A DNA stretch of 64,000 nt. It comes from Oscillospiraceae bacterium. GTDB lineage: Bacteria; Bacillota; Clostridia; Oscillospirales; Ruminococcaceae. Under the pieces are notes generated by a model, which ran no database searches, was not told where the DNA came from, and saw only the letters and a list, made by a program, of their open reading frames with translations. The position numbers and the translations under genes are program-made. The DNA lies in contig JAJQIF010000009.1 in NCBI GenBank assembly GCA_021199355.1, positions 301,792 to 365,791 of the forward strand, read 5' to 3'. The number at the start of each line of letters is the position of its first letter. Position 1 is the first letter of the stretch. This document shows, in pieces, positions 1 to 7,907 of this stretch.

Positions 1-323
1 AGCGACTCAAACCGGGTGCAGAACTTTTCTCTCAGCTTAAATCCGGCAATTCTCGGAACAAATACGGCGTCGCACCTTCCGATAAGGCTGTCGACATGCC
101 CGAGATATACCTTCAGAGAATAGCAAGCCTCGTCGATTGAGCGATTGATTCCGTTGGTCAGAATTTCTTTTGTTGTTGGTTCACTTACTACGCACTCAAT
201 TCCCAGACCACGGAAAAATTCTATCCAAAGCCTGCCGTACCTGTAGTAATGCAGGGCTCTCGGAATTCCGATGGTCTTGACTCCGGCGTATTCGTGAAAT
301 TCCTTCATAAAGTCAAGATTCAT
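1..323 (-). CDS. Acyl-CoA dehydratase activase-related protein (DUF2229-like), partial
   Basis: Reading the minus strand from an ATG at 321-323 gives about 107 open codons that run off the left edge, so only the N-terminus is present; the ORF track omits it because the stop lies outside. The start region reads 'IGIPRALHYYRYG', then 'SIDEACYSLKVYLGHV' and 'VFVPRI'. This is the pattern of proteins that accompany or fuse to ATP-dependent activators of 2-hydroxyacyl-CoA dehydratases. The ATG is preceded by GAAGG at 9 nt; a second in-frame ATG five codons in (306-308) is possible. It is transcribed away from the thiT unit. The family call is by motif resemblance; the substrate and physiological role are unknown. 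Confidence 0.72.
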   Translation of the reverse strand, partial: MNLDFMKEFHEYAGVKTIGIPRALHYYRYGRLWIEFFRGLGIECVVSEPTTKEILTNGINRSIDEACYSLKVYLGHVDSLIGRCDAVFVPRIAGFKLREKFCTRFES

Positions 324-449
324 TTATATTTGCCTTCAATTCGTTGTCGTAAAACCGTTGTGTTGATTACATCTATTATAGTCGAAAGAGGGACTTATGT
401 CAAGCAAAACACTTCAGGGCTGAAATACGCAAATTACGAAAATAGCCTC

Positions 450-478
450 TTGACAAACGCTTCGCAATGTGTTAATAT
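450..478 (+). promoter_or_regulatory. Sigma-A-type promoter of the TPP-riboswitch thiT-thiN unit
   Basis: TTGACA (450-455), a 17-nt spacer and TAATAT (473-478). Predicted transcription start is about 485, immediately before the riboswitch aptamer. Confidence 0.85.
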
Positions 479-489
479 CGTATCAATAA

Positions 490-578
490 AACAGGGGAGC
501 TTGCAAGGGCAGGCTGAGAGGGAGCGCGTTTCGCTCCGACCCATAACCTGATTCGGATAATACCGACGTAGGGCGTAT
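490..578 (+). promoter_or_regulatory. TPP riboswitch (THI element)
   Basis: The conserved THI-box blocks are present in order: ACAGGGGAGC (491-500), GGCTGAGAGGGAG with a short hairpin GGAGCGcgtttCGCTCC, CGACCC, AACCTGATTCGGATAATACCG and CGTAGGG. These form the thiamine-pyrophosphate aptamer. It sits between a strong promoter and a rho-independent terminator upstream of thiT, so high TPP should stop transcription of thiamine uptake and phosphorylation genes. Confidence 0.95.
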
Positions 579-621
579 AGCTTTTGGATGTTTATAGCAT
601 TCAGAACACTGTGCTTTGATT

Positions 622-645
622 GCCCCGTCGTTACGGGGCTTTTTT
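622..645 (+). terminator. Riboswitch-controlled intrinsic terminator before thiT
   Basis: GCCCCGT (622-628), loop CGTT, ACGGGGC (633-639), then TTTTTT. A perfect 7-bp stem with a U-tract between the aptamer and the thiT start is the expression platform of a transcriptional OFF switch. Confidence 0.9.
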
Positions 646-703
646 GTTGGAATCTTCTCAACCGGGCGATGTTTTAAATAACACAAAGAAAGGGATTACT
701 ATA

Positions 704-1270
704 ATGAAATCCTCACAGAAAACAAGAATCTTAGTCGAAGGAGCACTCATGATAGCTCTCGCTACCATCCTCTCCTACCTCAAGCTCTTCAATCTCCCGT
801 ATGGCGGCTCAATCACCTTTGAGATGATTCCTCTTATCCTTATGGGCTTAAGAAACGGACCCAAGTGGGGTTGCTTCACCGGTCTTGTTCATGGGCTTCT
901 GCAGATGATTATCGGCTTTGAAAATGTTCTTTACTGCACAACTCTTCTGAGCCAGGTTGGTTGCATCTTGCTCGATTATCTCGTAGCATTTACTGTCCTC
1001 GGTCTTGCTCTCGTATTCGCAAAGCCCTTCAAGAACCAGCTCGTCGGCGTGGGAGTCGGAACCGCAGTAGTCGGAGTATTTAGATTTATCTGCAGCTTCC
1101 TTTCCGGCGTTCTCATCTGGGGTGGTTATGCTCCCGAGGGAATGGGCGCAGCCGTTTATAGCTTCCTCTATAACGGCGCATACATGCTTCCCGACATCAT
1201 TATCTGCGTTGTAGTTCTCGTTCTTCTCAGAAAATTTGCTCCGAGACTCTTCAGAGTTGAAAAGGCATAA
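704..1270 (+). CDS. thiT: ThiT, thiamine-specific S component of an ECF transporter
   Basis: Membrane protein that captures extracellular thiamine for an energy-coupling-factor importer; the shared EcfA/EcfT module is not in this window. The 188-residue product is hydrophobic almost throughout, about six membrane segments, with 'LPYGGSITFEMIPLI' at residues 31-45 and 'YNGAYMLPD' near 156-164, both typical of ThiT. The ORF track starts at 620, inside the terminator. I use ATG 704, which has AAAGAAAGGG 9 nt upstream and lies beyond the terminator. thiN follows after 4 nt, so uptake and activation form one TPP-regulated unit. The family is firm; the substrate is supported independently by the riboswitch and the neighbour. 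Confidence 0.93.
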   Translation: MKSSQKTRILVEGALMIALATILSYLKLFNLPYGGSITFEMIPLILMGLRNGPKWGCFTGLVHGLLQMIIGFENVLYCTTLLSQVGCILLDYLVAFTVLGLALVFAKPFKNQLVGVGVGTAVVGVFRFICSFLSGVLIWGGYAPEGMGAAVYSFLYNGAYMLPDIIICVVVLVLLRKFAPRLFRVEKA

Positions 1271-1274
1271 TTAC

Positions 1275-1907
1275 ATGTCCCGGGCGTTTATATTCGGTGC
1301 CGGTGAGACGGTGCCGCTTCGGGCTGTCCCCGAAGACGGCGACTTCGTAATCGCCGCCGACGGTGGGATGAGGTATCTTGACAGTCTCGGCATCAAGCCT
1401 GACCTGATTATCGGTGATTTTGATTCTTCACCCGAACCCGATTCCGGCGAAATAATCAAGCTCCCCGTAGAAAAGGACGATACGGATTCGGTATTTGCCG
1501 TCAGGTATTGCCTCGAGCACGGTTTCGATGAAATCCATATCTACGGTGGAACCGGAGGACGGATAGATCACACGATTGCCAATATCCAGACGCTTTCGTA
1601 TATCGCCGAGCATGGCGGAAGGGGATATCTCTACAGTCCCGAAATGGTCATGACCGTGATTCGGAATGACTTCACGTTTGAACCAACCGGAATTTTCTCG
1701 GTGTTCTCGCTCGGCGGGACTTCTCACGGAGTGTCGATAACCGGCGGTTTCTATGAAATGCGGAACGGTGAAATCTCATCGAGCTTCCCGATAGGTGTCA
1801 GCAATCATTCTGTCGGAAAGCCTGTGACTGTAACGGCTGGCGATGGAACCCTGCTTGTGATGTGGGCTGACCACGGAAAAGCGGCTGAAAAATTTATTGC
1901 CTACTGA
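1275..1907 (+). CDS. thiN: Thiamine pyrophosphokinase
   Basis: Transfers pyrophosphate from ATP to thiamine to make TPP in the cytoplasm, the last step of thiamine salvage. Family motifs are visible: 'AADGG' (27-31), 'PDLIIGDFDS' (42-51), 'KDDTDS' (67-72) and 'GGTGGRIDHT' (about 91-100). At 210 residues it has the normal length. The track start at 1236 overlaps thiT by 35 nt; ATG 1275 lies 4 nt after the thiT stop, and the thiT 3' end supplies a GAAAAGG-like binding site. Its product TPP is the ligand of the riboswitch upstream, closing a feedback loop. A weak hairpin follows the gene. Confidence 0.93.
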   Translation: MSRAFIFGAGETVPLRAVPEDGDFVIAADGGMRYLDSLGIKPDLIIGDFDSSPEPDSGEIIKLPVEKDDTDSVFAVRYCLEHGFDEIHIYGGTGGRIDHTIANIQTLSYIAEHGGRGYLYSPEMVMTVIRNDFTFEPTGIFSVFSLGGTSHGVSITGGFYEMRNGEISSSFPIGVSNHSVGKPVTVTAGDGTLLVMWADHGKAAEKFIAY

Positions 1908-1925
1908 CAACTTGATATAATAAGC

Positions 1926-1960
1926 CAAAGGGATGCCCGACTTAAGTAGGTATCCCTTTG
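1926..1960 (+). terminator. Hairpin after thiN, probable weak terminator
   Basis: CAAAGGGATGCC pairs with GGTATCCCTTTG (one G-U pair). The following TTGCTTATCTATATTTT is a poor U-tract, so termination strength is uncertain. The rest of the interval to 2191 holds no credible gene; a GGAGG-led six-codon ORF at 1993 is discussed under rejected items. Confidence 0.5.
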
Positions 1961-2115
1961 TTGCTTATCTATATTTTGGATGGAGGAAAAAGATGGAACT
2001 GCAAAGTTTATAATATAGATCGGACCGTTTACGCTTCATCTTTACAAAATATTCAGTAAAGACCCGTTTTGAACCGTAACGTCTCGGAAGCTGTCTTTAT
2101 CTTTTCTATGCTTTT

Positions 2116-2143
2116 ATTTTAGCACATTTTGAGCCGGATTCAA
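2116..2143 (-). promoter_or_regulatory. Orphan minus-strand promoter-like sequence downstream of the FkbM gene
   Basis: On the minus strand TTGAAT, 16 nt, TAAAAT, pointing left into the thiN-FkbM gap. No ORF lies downstream on that strand, but the predicted transcript contains a TAAAGAC/GTCTTTA stem. It could make a small RNA or be chance in AT-rich DNA. Confidence 0.3.
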
Positions 2144-2191
2144 GAACAGGAAGATTACAAATGGTGACAACTCGGTTACAAAACCGGGCTA

Positions 2192-3265
2192 TCAGTTACA
2201 AATTTGTTCACCCAGAGCAAACAGATTCGTATCCCATGCAGGGTAATAGGGATAGTGCCGGATATAGAGCTTGTATCCCGGATTCATTTCATGAACCATG
2301 AGCGGAAGCTCAAACAAATCTCCGACCCTGTGATAAATCGCAATATTCAGCTTTGGTGAGCACTTTTTGATAGTCCCTTCGGCTCCCAAGAGTGCTGCCT
2401 TTTCCTCGCCCTCAATGTCCATTTTAATATAAGTACAGTCTGAATTATCAAGAATACTGTCAACGCTTCTGACTTCTATCTCTATCCCGTTATCACTTCG
2501 CCTGATTTTTCTTCCTCCGCCTTTCAGAACACGTGTAACCCCATCCTCGCTCCCGATTGCAGCGTTTATGAGACTGATATCCAGCAGGGAAGCGGTATTC
2601 TCCGAAAGCTTCCGGAAATTTCTCTTGTCCGGTTCGACGGCATATATCTCCTGATATTTCCCACCAGTAGCTTCCAAAAAGCCTGAAATAGTATCGCCCG
2701 TGTATGCGCCCAAATCAACATAAATTTCGTCGCTACCGAGACTAAGTATGTTCTCATGCGGTGAGCTTTCACAAGCCCGCAGAGGCTCAAGAAGCCCGGT
2801 AATCTTGTATTCAATCAGCTTTTCATAGCATAGCTTCGACTGCTCATCAGCCAATAGTTCATATACTGCCGAAATCTTGTCAAAGTTTTCTCTGAGATAT
2901 TCTTTCGTGAAAAGCCCGTCGCCGATAACCGGCATGTCTGGAACAAAAAGCCGATGCTTCTTTTCGATGCTGTCAATCTTATCTCTCAGCTCCTGATAAC
3001 CTGCTCCGAATGCAAGCACTATTGTAAACTTTTCTACTTGTCCTTCTATGTCTGACAGCTTGTGTATCTTGTGCCCCTCAAAGGTTTTGTCCCTGACAAA
3101 TTCGTCGCTTGCAAATATCCCGGCACAGGGAATTCCGTACTCATCAAATATCTTAAGAAGTTTGAGACAACCGTCGCCCATTCCGTAGATAAATATGGGA
3201 TCACTAGTACTCTTAAGAACATCTATGTATGAATCAAGCGAAAGAAATTTATTTATATCTGTCAT
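2192..3265 (-). CDS. FkbM-family SAM-dependent methyltransferase
   Basis: Predicted O-methyltransferase of the FkbM type; such enzymes often modify sugars or secondary metabolites, but no substrate is evident here. The C-terminal half shows the SAM-binding motif 'YVDLGAYTGDT', the acidic loop 'VEPDKRNFRKL' and the family block 'IKMDIEGEEKAALLGAE'. The N-terminal ~150 residues resemble a Rossmann-like segment ('IFIYGMGDGCLKLLKIF'). The protein has 357 residues from ATG 3265, which has GGAG 6 nt upstream; the track's 3277 start is a TTG without a binding site. It is a single gene with its own promoter, convergent with thiN and divergent from coaX. There is no signal peptide, so it is probably cytoplasmic. 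Confidence 0.82.
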   Translation of the reverse strand: MTDINKFLSLDSYIDVLKSTSDPIFIYGMGDGCLKLLKIFDEYGIPCAGIFASDEFVRDKTFEGHKIHKLSDIEGQVEKFTIVLAFGAGYQELRDKIDSIEKKHRLFVPDMPVIGDGLFTKEYLRENFDKISAVYELLADEQSKLCYEKLIEYKITGLLEPLRACESSPHENILSLGSDEIYVDLGAYTGDTISGFLEATGGKYQEIYAVEPDKRNFRKLSENTASLLDISLINAAIGSEDGVTRVLKGGGRKIRRSDNGIEIEVRSVDSILDNSDCTYIKMDIEGEEKAALLGAEGTIKKCSPKLNIAIYHRVGDLFELPLMVHEMNPGYKLYIRHYPYYPAWDTNLFALGEQICN

Positions 3266-3296
3266 AATGCGCTCCAAACCGAATTTTTATACGTCA

Positions 3297-3325
3297 ATTA
3301 TACGATTTTTCTTCTTAGACTGCAA
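3297..3325 (-). promoter_or_regulatory. Promoter of the FkbM methyltransferase gene
   Basis: Minus-strand TTGCAG, 17 nt, TATAAT (plus-strand ATTATA 3297-3302), placed about 30 nt before the ATG at 3265. Confidence 0.7.
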
Positions 3326-3398
3326 CAGAAATTTTCACAACTCTGAAAGTACGGTCAGGAATAAATCTGTGACTGCACACAAAATTTGGCGCAGGCTA

Positions 3399-3427
3399 TT
3401 GCATTTTGAATCAAAAACGAATAAAAT
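3399..3427 (+). promoter_or_regulatory. Promoter of coaX
   Basis: TTGCAT (3399-3404), 17 nt, TAAAAT (3422-3427), 30 nt before the coaX start. Confidence 0.65.
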
Positions 3428-3457
3428 ATATCCATAAACTCACACGGGAGAATAGCT

Positions 3458-4231
3458 ATGGTTTTTACTGTTGATGCCGGAAATACAAACATAGTCCTCG
3501 GCGTATTTGACGACGACGGAATGCTCATATTCACTTCAAGAGTGGCGACTGAAGCCTCTAAAACTGAGGATCAGTACGCTGTGGCTTTTGGTGACATTTT
3601 GCGCCTTTACGGTGTCGACAAAGCGGAGATAACGGGTGCGGCTGTTTCGACTGTCGTTCCTCAGCTTACAACCGCTCTCAAAAACGCTGTAAAGAAGCTT
3701 TTCGGTGTCGATGCGGTTGTGGTCGGCGCAGGTATCAAAACCGGTCTTAACATCAAAATCGGCAACCCCGCAAGCCTCGGCGCAGACCTTGTCTGCGGCG
3801 CAGTCGGAGCGCTCCTCAAGTATGCTCCTCCGCTTATAATTTTCGACTTCGGAACCGCAACGACGATTTCCGGAATCGACCGTAACGGAAGCTTTCTCGG
3901 TGGCTCGATTATACCAGGTGTTAATGTCTCGCTTCGTGCGCTTTCCTCGTCTGCGGCTCAGCTTCAGGACATCAATCCTGATTCTGGTGCAATAGATGTA
4001 ATAGGTGCGGACACAGTTGCTTCAATGCGCTCGGGAGTAATCCTCGGCAACGCCTCGATGATGGACGGCATGATTGAAAGATATCGTTCCGAGCTCGGCG
4101 AAGATGCCAAGGTTATCGCAACCGGTGGACTCGCTTCAAGCATCGTTCCTTACTGCAAAACAGAGGGAATCGTTCTTGACGGCGGACTTCTTCTTGACGG
4201 TCTCTACGCCATTTATCAGAAAAACCGTTAA
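3458..4231 (+). CDS. coaX: Type III pantothenate kinase
   Basis: Phosphorylates pantothenate with ATP, the first committed step of coenzyme A synthesis, in the cytoplasm. CoaX is the feedback-insensitive, acetate/sugar-kinase-fold enzyme. The N-terminal phosphate-binding motif 'DAGNTNIVLG' (6-15) is intact, as are 'FDFGTATTI' and 'GGSIIPGV'. The family block usually written NPxxxGAD appears as 'NPASLGADL'. At 257 residues it is full length. GGGAG lies 8 nt before ATG 3458. The next gene, 76 nt on, is an ECF S component, suggesting pantothenate import linked to its phosphorylation. Confidence 0.93.
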   Translation: MVFTVDAGNTNIVLGVFDDDGMLIFTSRVATEASKTEDQYAVAFGDILRLYGVDKAEITGAAVSTVVPQLTTALKNAVKKLFGVDAVVVGAGIKTGLNIKIGNPASLGADLVCGAVGALLKYAPPLIIFDFGTATTISGIDRNGSFLGGSIIPGVNVSLRALSSSAAQLQDINPDSGAIDVIGADTVASMRSGVILGNASMMDGMIERYRSELGEDAKVIATGGLASSIVPYCKTEGIVLDGGLLLDGLYAIYQKNR

Positions 4232-4307
4232 AACAAAATATTCTGCTTCGTGAGTTTAAATACGGCGATTTACCGATTTATTCGGAAATCAGTCAGGAGT
4301 AGATAAT

Positions 4308-4904
4308 ATGCAAAAAACAAATTCCGCAAAAATCAGACAACTCACAATTTTGGGAATGCTGACAGCCATTGTTGTAGTCTTGCAATTCTTAGGCTCGTTC
4401 ATCAGATTTGGCGTCTTCTCAATCTCACTTGTGCTTATCCCAATAGTAGTCGGGGCAGCACTTTGTGGACCAGCGTCTGGGGCTTGGCTTGGCTTTGTGT
4501 TCGGCGTAGTGGTTCTCATTTCAGGAGATGCTTCTGCATTTTTGGCTGTAAATGTTCCGGGAACAATATTTATTTGTGTTCTTAAGGGAACATGTGCCGG
4601 ACTCTTCGCTGGACTTGTGTTCAGTCTTGTGAACAAGCTGAAGTTCAAGGGGAGCAAGTATGTCGCAACCGTTGCGGCGGCAGTCGCCTGTCCGGTTGTC
4701 AACACCGGAATCTTCCTTATCGGTTGCTTCCTCTTCTTCTATGATACCGTGGCTGAATGGGCATCGGCGTTGGGATATCAGAACGCTGTTGCGTACATGT
4801 TCCTGGTTCTTGCAGGAGGCAACTTCCTCTTCGAGCTTCTCTTCAACGTAATCCTGAGCCCCGTCATAGTGCGGATAGTAAATATAGGCGAAAAAACAGC
4901 ATAA
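4308..4904 (+). CDS. ECF transporter S component, probably pantothenate-specific
   Basis: Small membrane protein of 198 residues with about six hydrophobic segments, in the ECF S-component class that binds a vitamin and docks on a shared EcfT/EcfA module. The N-terminus 'KIRQLTILGMLTAIVVVLQFLG' and the small-residue helices are typical. The block 'FGVFSISLVLIPIVVGAALCGP' matches the general S-component pattern. The substrate cannot be read from sequence alone; pantothenate is inferred from adjacency to coaX. AGGAG lies 8 nt before ATG 4308, and a strong terminator follows. Another vitamin substrate remains possible. Confidence 0.8.
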   Translation: MQKTNSAKIRQLTILGMLTAIVVVLQFLGSFIRFGVFSISLVLIPIVVGAALCGPASGAWLGFVFGVVVLISGDASAFLAVNVPGTIFICVLKGTCAGLFAGLVFSLVNKLKFKGSKYVATVAAAVACPVVNTGIFLIGCFLFFYDTVAEWASALGYQNAVAYMFLVLAGGNFLFELLFNVILSPVIVRIVNIGEKTA

Positions 4905-4911
4905 TTTTTCC

Positions 4912-4945
4912 GGCTGATAGGTTTGAACACCTGTCAGCCATTTTT
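4912..4945 (+). terminator. Intrinsic terminator after the ECF S component
   Basis: GGCTGATAGG, loop TTTGAACA, CCTGTCAGCC (one G-U), then ATTTTT. It ends the coaX unit just before the valS promoter. Confidence 0.88.
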
Positions 4946-4949
4946 ATGC

Positions 4950-4978
4950 TTGACAATCTTCTGCGATTATGTTATCAT
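4950..4978 (+). promoter_or_regulatory. Promoter of the T-box valS leader
   Basis: TTGACA (4950-4955), 17 nt, TATCAT (4973-4978), at the tail of the preceding terminator. Confidence 0.82.
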
Positions 4979-4984
4979 ACAGAA

Positions 4985-5226
4985 AGAAATGGCGTTAACG
5001 AAGAGCGGCAAGGTAATTTTCTTCAAAGAGAGACAGCGGTTGGTGTGAGCTGTCGGGAAAGCCTCAGCCGGTAGCTTCCGAGCCGACGGGAAGAAAGGGA
5101 AGACCTGAGTAGAACCCGTCCGTAAGCGAACGTTATCCGCATTAAGAGGCAGGAAATTATCTTTTCTGCAATTTGAGTGGTACCGCGGGTTATCTCGTCT
5201 CAAGAATTTCTTGGGGCGATTTTTTT
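4985..5226 (+). promoter_or_regulatory. T-box leader (tRNA-sensing) upstream of valS
   Basis: The leader carries a GAGTGGTACCGCG T-box core (5175-5187), an AGAGAG/GGTGTGAGC apical Stem I region (about 5028-5050), a basal helix TTAACG...CGTTAT, and a terminator that the tRNA-bound T-box would disrupt. It should read through when tRNA-Val is uncharged. A GTA triplet at 5109-5111 is a candidate specifier, but I could not fix the specifier loop with certainty. Confidence 0.93.
5195..5226 (+). terminator. T-box terminator hairpin before valS
   Basis: TCGTCTCAAG pairs with CTTGGGGCGA (G-U pairs included), followed by TTTTTTT. Its 5' arm overlaps the region pairing in the antiterminator, as expected for a T-box switch. 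Confidence 0.85.
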
Positions 5227-5262
5227 ATTTCGCGGAATTTTATAAGGAAAGGTTCATCCAAA

Positions 5263-7881
5263 ATGAAAAAGGAAATGTCCAAGCTCTACGAGCCAAAGCA
5301 GGTCGAAGACAAGATTTATCAATACTGGCTTGATAACGACTGCTTCAAGGCTCACGCAGACCCCGATAAGGAACACTATACCATCGTTATCCCGCCGCCG
5401 AACATCACCGGTCAGCTCCATATGGGACACGCACTCGACAATACTTTGCAGGATATTCTCGTAAGATACAAGAGAATGTCCGGCTACGCGACTCTATGGG
5501 TTCCCGGAACCGACCATGCTTCGATAGCTACCGAGGCTAAAATAGTCGAGTCCATGCGTAAAGAGGGCTTGACCAAGGACGACCTCGGCAGAGAGGGCTT
5601 CCTCGAGCGTGCCTGGGCATGGAAAGACAAGTACGGCGGAAGAATCATCGAGCAGTTGAAGAAGCTCGGTTCATCCTGCGACTGGTCCCGCGAAAGATTC
5701 ACCCTCGACGAAGGCTGTTCAAAGGCAGTAAAAGAAGTATTCGTAAAATACTACGAAAAAGGTCTCATCTACAGAGGCGAGAGAATCATCAACTGGTGTC
5801 CTCACTGCATGACCTCTATTTCCAATGCAGAGGTTGAATATGAAGACCAGGCAGGACATTTCTGGCATTTAAGATATCCGCTTACCGACGGCTCCGGTTG
5901 GCTCGAGCTCGCCACCACAAGACCCGAAACCCTCCTCGGCGATACCGCAGTAGCGGTAAATCCGAAGGACGAAAGATATAAGGACTATGTCGGAAAGACC
6001 GTAACTCTTCCTCTTGTTGGCAGAGTCATCCCCGTAGTTGCCGACTCCTATGTTGATATGGAATTCGGTACCGGCGTTGTAAAGATTACTCCCGCACACG
6101 ACCCGAACGACTTCGAAGTCGGACAGCGTCACAATCTGCCCGTTATAAACGTAATGACAGACGACGCAAAGATTGTCGATGATTATCCGAAGTACGCCGG
6201 TATGGACAGATTCGAGGCAAGAAAGGCAATCGTTGAGGATCTCGAAGCCGGAGGATATCTCGTTTCCGTCGAGGAGCACGAGCATAATGTCGGCACTTGC
6301 TATCGTTGCGGAACCACAATCGAGCCGAGAGTATCGCTTCAGTGGTTCGTCAAGATGGCGGACCTTGCAAAGCCCGCAATCGAAGTCGTCAAGAATGGAG
6401 ACATCAAGTTCGTTCCCGAAAGATTCGAGAAGAATTACTTCAACTGGATGGAGGACATCCGTGACTGGTGCATCTCCCGCCAACTCTGGTGGGGTCATAG
6501 AATCCCCGCATTCTATTGCGATGACTGTGGCGAGATGATAGTCACGAAGGAAGATTCAGCCGTTTGCCCGCATTGCGGCAAGCCGATGCGTCAGGACCCC
6601 GACACCCTTGACACATGGTTCAGCTCTGCACTCTGGCCTTTCTCGACACTCGGATGGCCTGACGAGACGGAGGACCTCAAATACTTCTATCCCACATCAA
6701 CAATGGTTACCGGCTATGATATCATAACCTTCTGGGTTTCAAGAATGATAGTCGCCGGTATGGAGCATATGCACGAGAAGCCGTTTGACACCGTCTTCAT
6801 CCACGGTCTCGTAAGAGATTCTCAGGGCAGAAAGATGTCGAAGTCTCTCGGCAACGGTATCGACCCGCTCGAGATTATCGACCAGTACGGTGCTGATGCC
6901 CTCAGATTCATGCTCGCCTCCGGCAATTCACCCGGAAATGACATGAGATATTCCGACGAAAAGGTCAAAGCCGCCAGAAACTTCGCAAATAAGCTCTGGA
7001 ACGCAACAAGATATATAATGATGAACCTGCCCGAGGGTATGGAGATAACGGGAGAGCTTCCCGAAACCCTCACACTCGAGGACAAGTGGGTTGTTTCAAA
7101 GCTCAATACCCTTGCAAAAGAAGTAGGGGAGAACATCGACAAGTTCGAGCTCGGCGTCGCCGCATCAAAGCTCTACGACTTCATCTGGGATGTATTCTGC
7201 GACTGGTATATCGAGCTCACAAAGCCGAGAATTTCAGCCGGCGGCGAAACCGCCGAATCCGCACAGAAGGTTCTCGTCTGGGCTATGATAAGAATCTTAA
7301 AGCTTCTTCATCCGTTCATGCCGTTCATAACCGAGGAAATCTGGCAGAACTTGAAGGGCGGAACTCCTCTGATGCTCGAAAGCTATCCCGTATTCGAGGA
7401 AGCTCTTTCCTATCCCGAGGAGGAATACGACTTCGAGAAGATTATCGAGGCTATCAAGGCTATAAGAAACCTGCGTAGCGGCATGAACGTGCCTCCGTCG
7501 AAGAAAGCCGAGCTTTTCATCGAAACATCACACGCTGAGATATTCGAAAAGGGTATAATGTTCTTCGAACGGCTTGCCTATGCTTCATCAGTTGAGATAA
7601 CGGAGAAGGTAGAAAAAGAGGGCTGTGTAACTGCCGTTACCGATCAGGCAAGACTCTTCATTCCGCTCAGTGAGATTATCGACAAGGACAAGGAGCTTGC
7701 AAGACTCAATCGTGAGAAGGCATCCGCCGAGAAGGATATCTCAATCATCTCCGGCAAGCTTAATAACGAAGGCTTCTTGAAGAAGGCTCCCGCACAGCTT
7801 GTTGAATCTGAGCGCGAAAAGCTCGAGCGTGCCAAGGACAAGCTCTCAAAGATTGAGCAGTCGATAAGCGATTTGTCTTGA
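5263..7881 (+). CDS. valS: Valyl-tRNA synthetase
   Basis: Class I aminoacyl-tRNA synthetase that charges tRNA-Val and edits misactivated threonine. 'PPPNITGQLHMGH' holds the HIGH-type motif (HMGH at 53-56) and 'RKMSKSLGNG' near residue 522 is the KMSKS loop. The CP1 editing insertion ('TTRPETLLGDTAV') and a C-terminal coiled-coil tRNA-binding tail rich in K/E are present. From ATG 5263 (AAGGAAAGG at 10 nt) it is 872 residues, normal for Bacillota. The track start at 5173 would translate through the T-box core and is rejected. Controlled by the T-box; a CPBP protease gene follows after 26 nt. Confidence 0.97.
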   Translation: MKKEMSKLYEPKQVEDKIYQYWLDNDCFKAHADPDKEHYTIVIPPPNITGQLHMGHALDNTLQDILVRYKRMSGYATLWVPGTDHASIATEAKIVESMRKEGLTKDDLGREGFLERAWAWKDKYGGRIIEQLKKLGSSCDWSRERFTLDEGCSKAVKEVFVKYYEKGLIYRGERIINWCPHCMTSISNAEVEYEDQAGHFWHLRYPLTDGSGWLELATTRPETLLGDTAVAVNPKDERYKDYVGKTVTLPLVGRVIPVVADSYVDMEFGTGVVKITPAHDPNDFEVGQRHNLPVINVMTDDAKIVDDYPKYAGMDRFEARKAIVEDLEAGGYLVSVEEHEHNVGTCYRCGTTIEPRVSLQWFVKMADLAKPAIEVVKNGDIKFVPERFEKNYFNWMEDIRDWCISRQLWWGHRIPAFYCDDCGEMIVTKEDSAVCPHCGKPMRQDPDTLDTWFSSALWPFSTLGWPDETEDLKYFYPTSTMVTGYDIITFWVSRMIVAGMEHMHEKPFDTVFIHGLVRDSQGRKMSKSLGNGIDPLEIIDQYGADALRFMLASGNSPGNDMRYSDEKVKAARNFANKLWNATRYIMMNLPEGMEITGELPETLTLEDKWVVSKLNTLAKEVGENIDKFELGVAASKLYDFIWDVFCDWYIELTKPRISAGGETAESAQKVLVWAMIRILKLLHPFMPFITEEIWQNLKGGTPLMLESYPVFEEALSYPEEEYDFEKIIEAIKAIRNLRSGMNVPPSKKAELFIETSHAEIFEKGIMFFERLAYASSVEITEKVEKEGCVTAVTDQARLFIPLSEIIDKDKELARLNREKASAEKDISIISGKLNNEGFLKKAPAQLVESEREKLERAKDKLSKIEQSISDLS

Positions 7882-7907
7882 TATAGAACAGGAAAAGGAG
7901 AAATGAA

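Noticed and set aside
249-551. Plus-strand ORF over the partial activase gene and TPP riboswitch
   Set aside because: It translates through the promoter and riboswitch and overlaps a better-supported minus-strand gene.
1981-2013. GGAGG-led ORF MELQSL at 1993
   Set aside because: The binding site is good but six codons without a downstream gene in the same strand are not enough to call a leader peptide.
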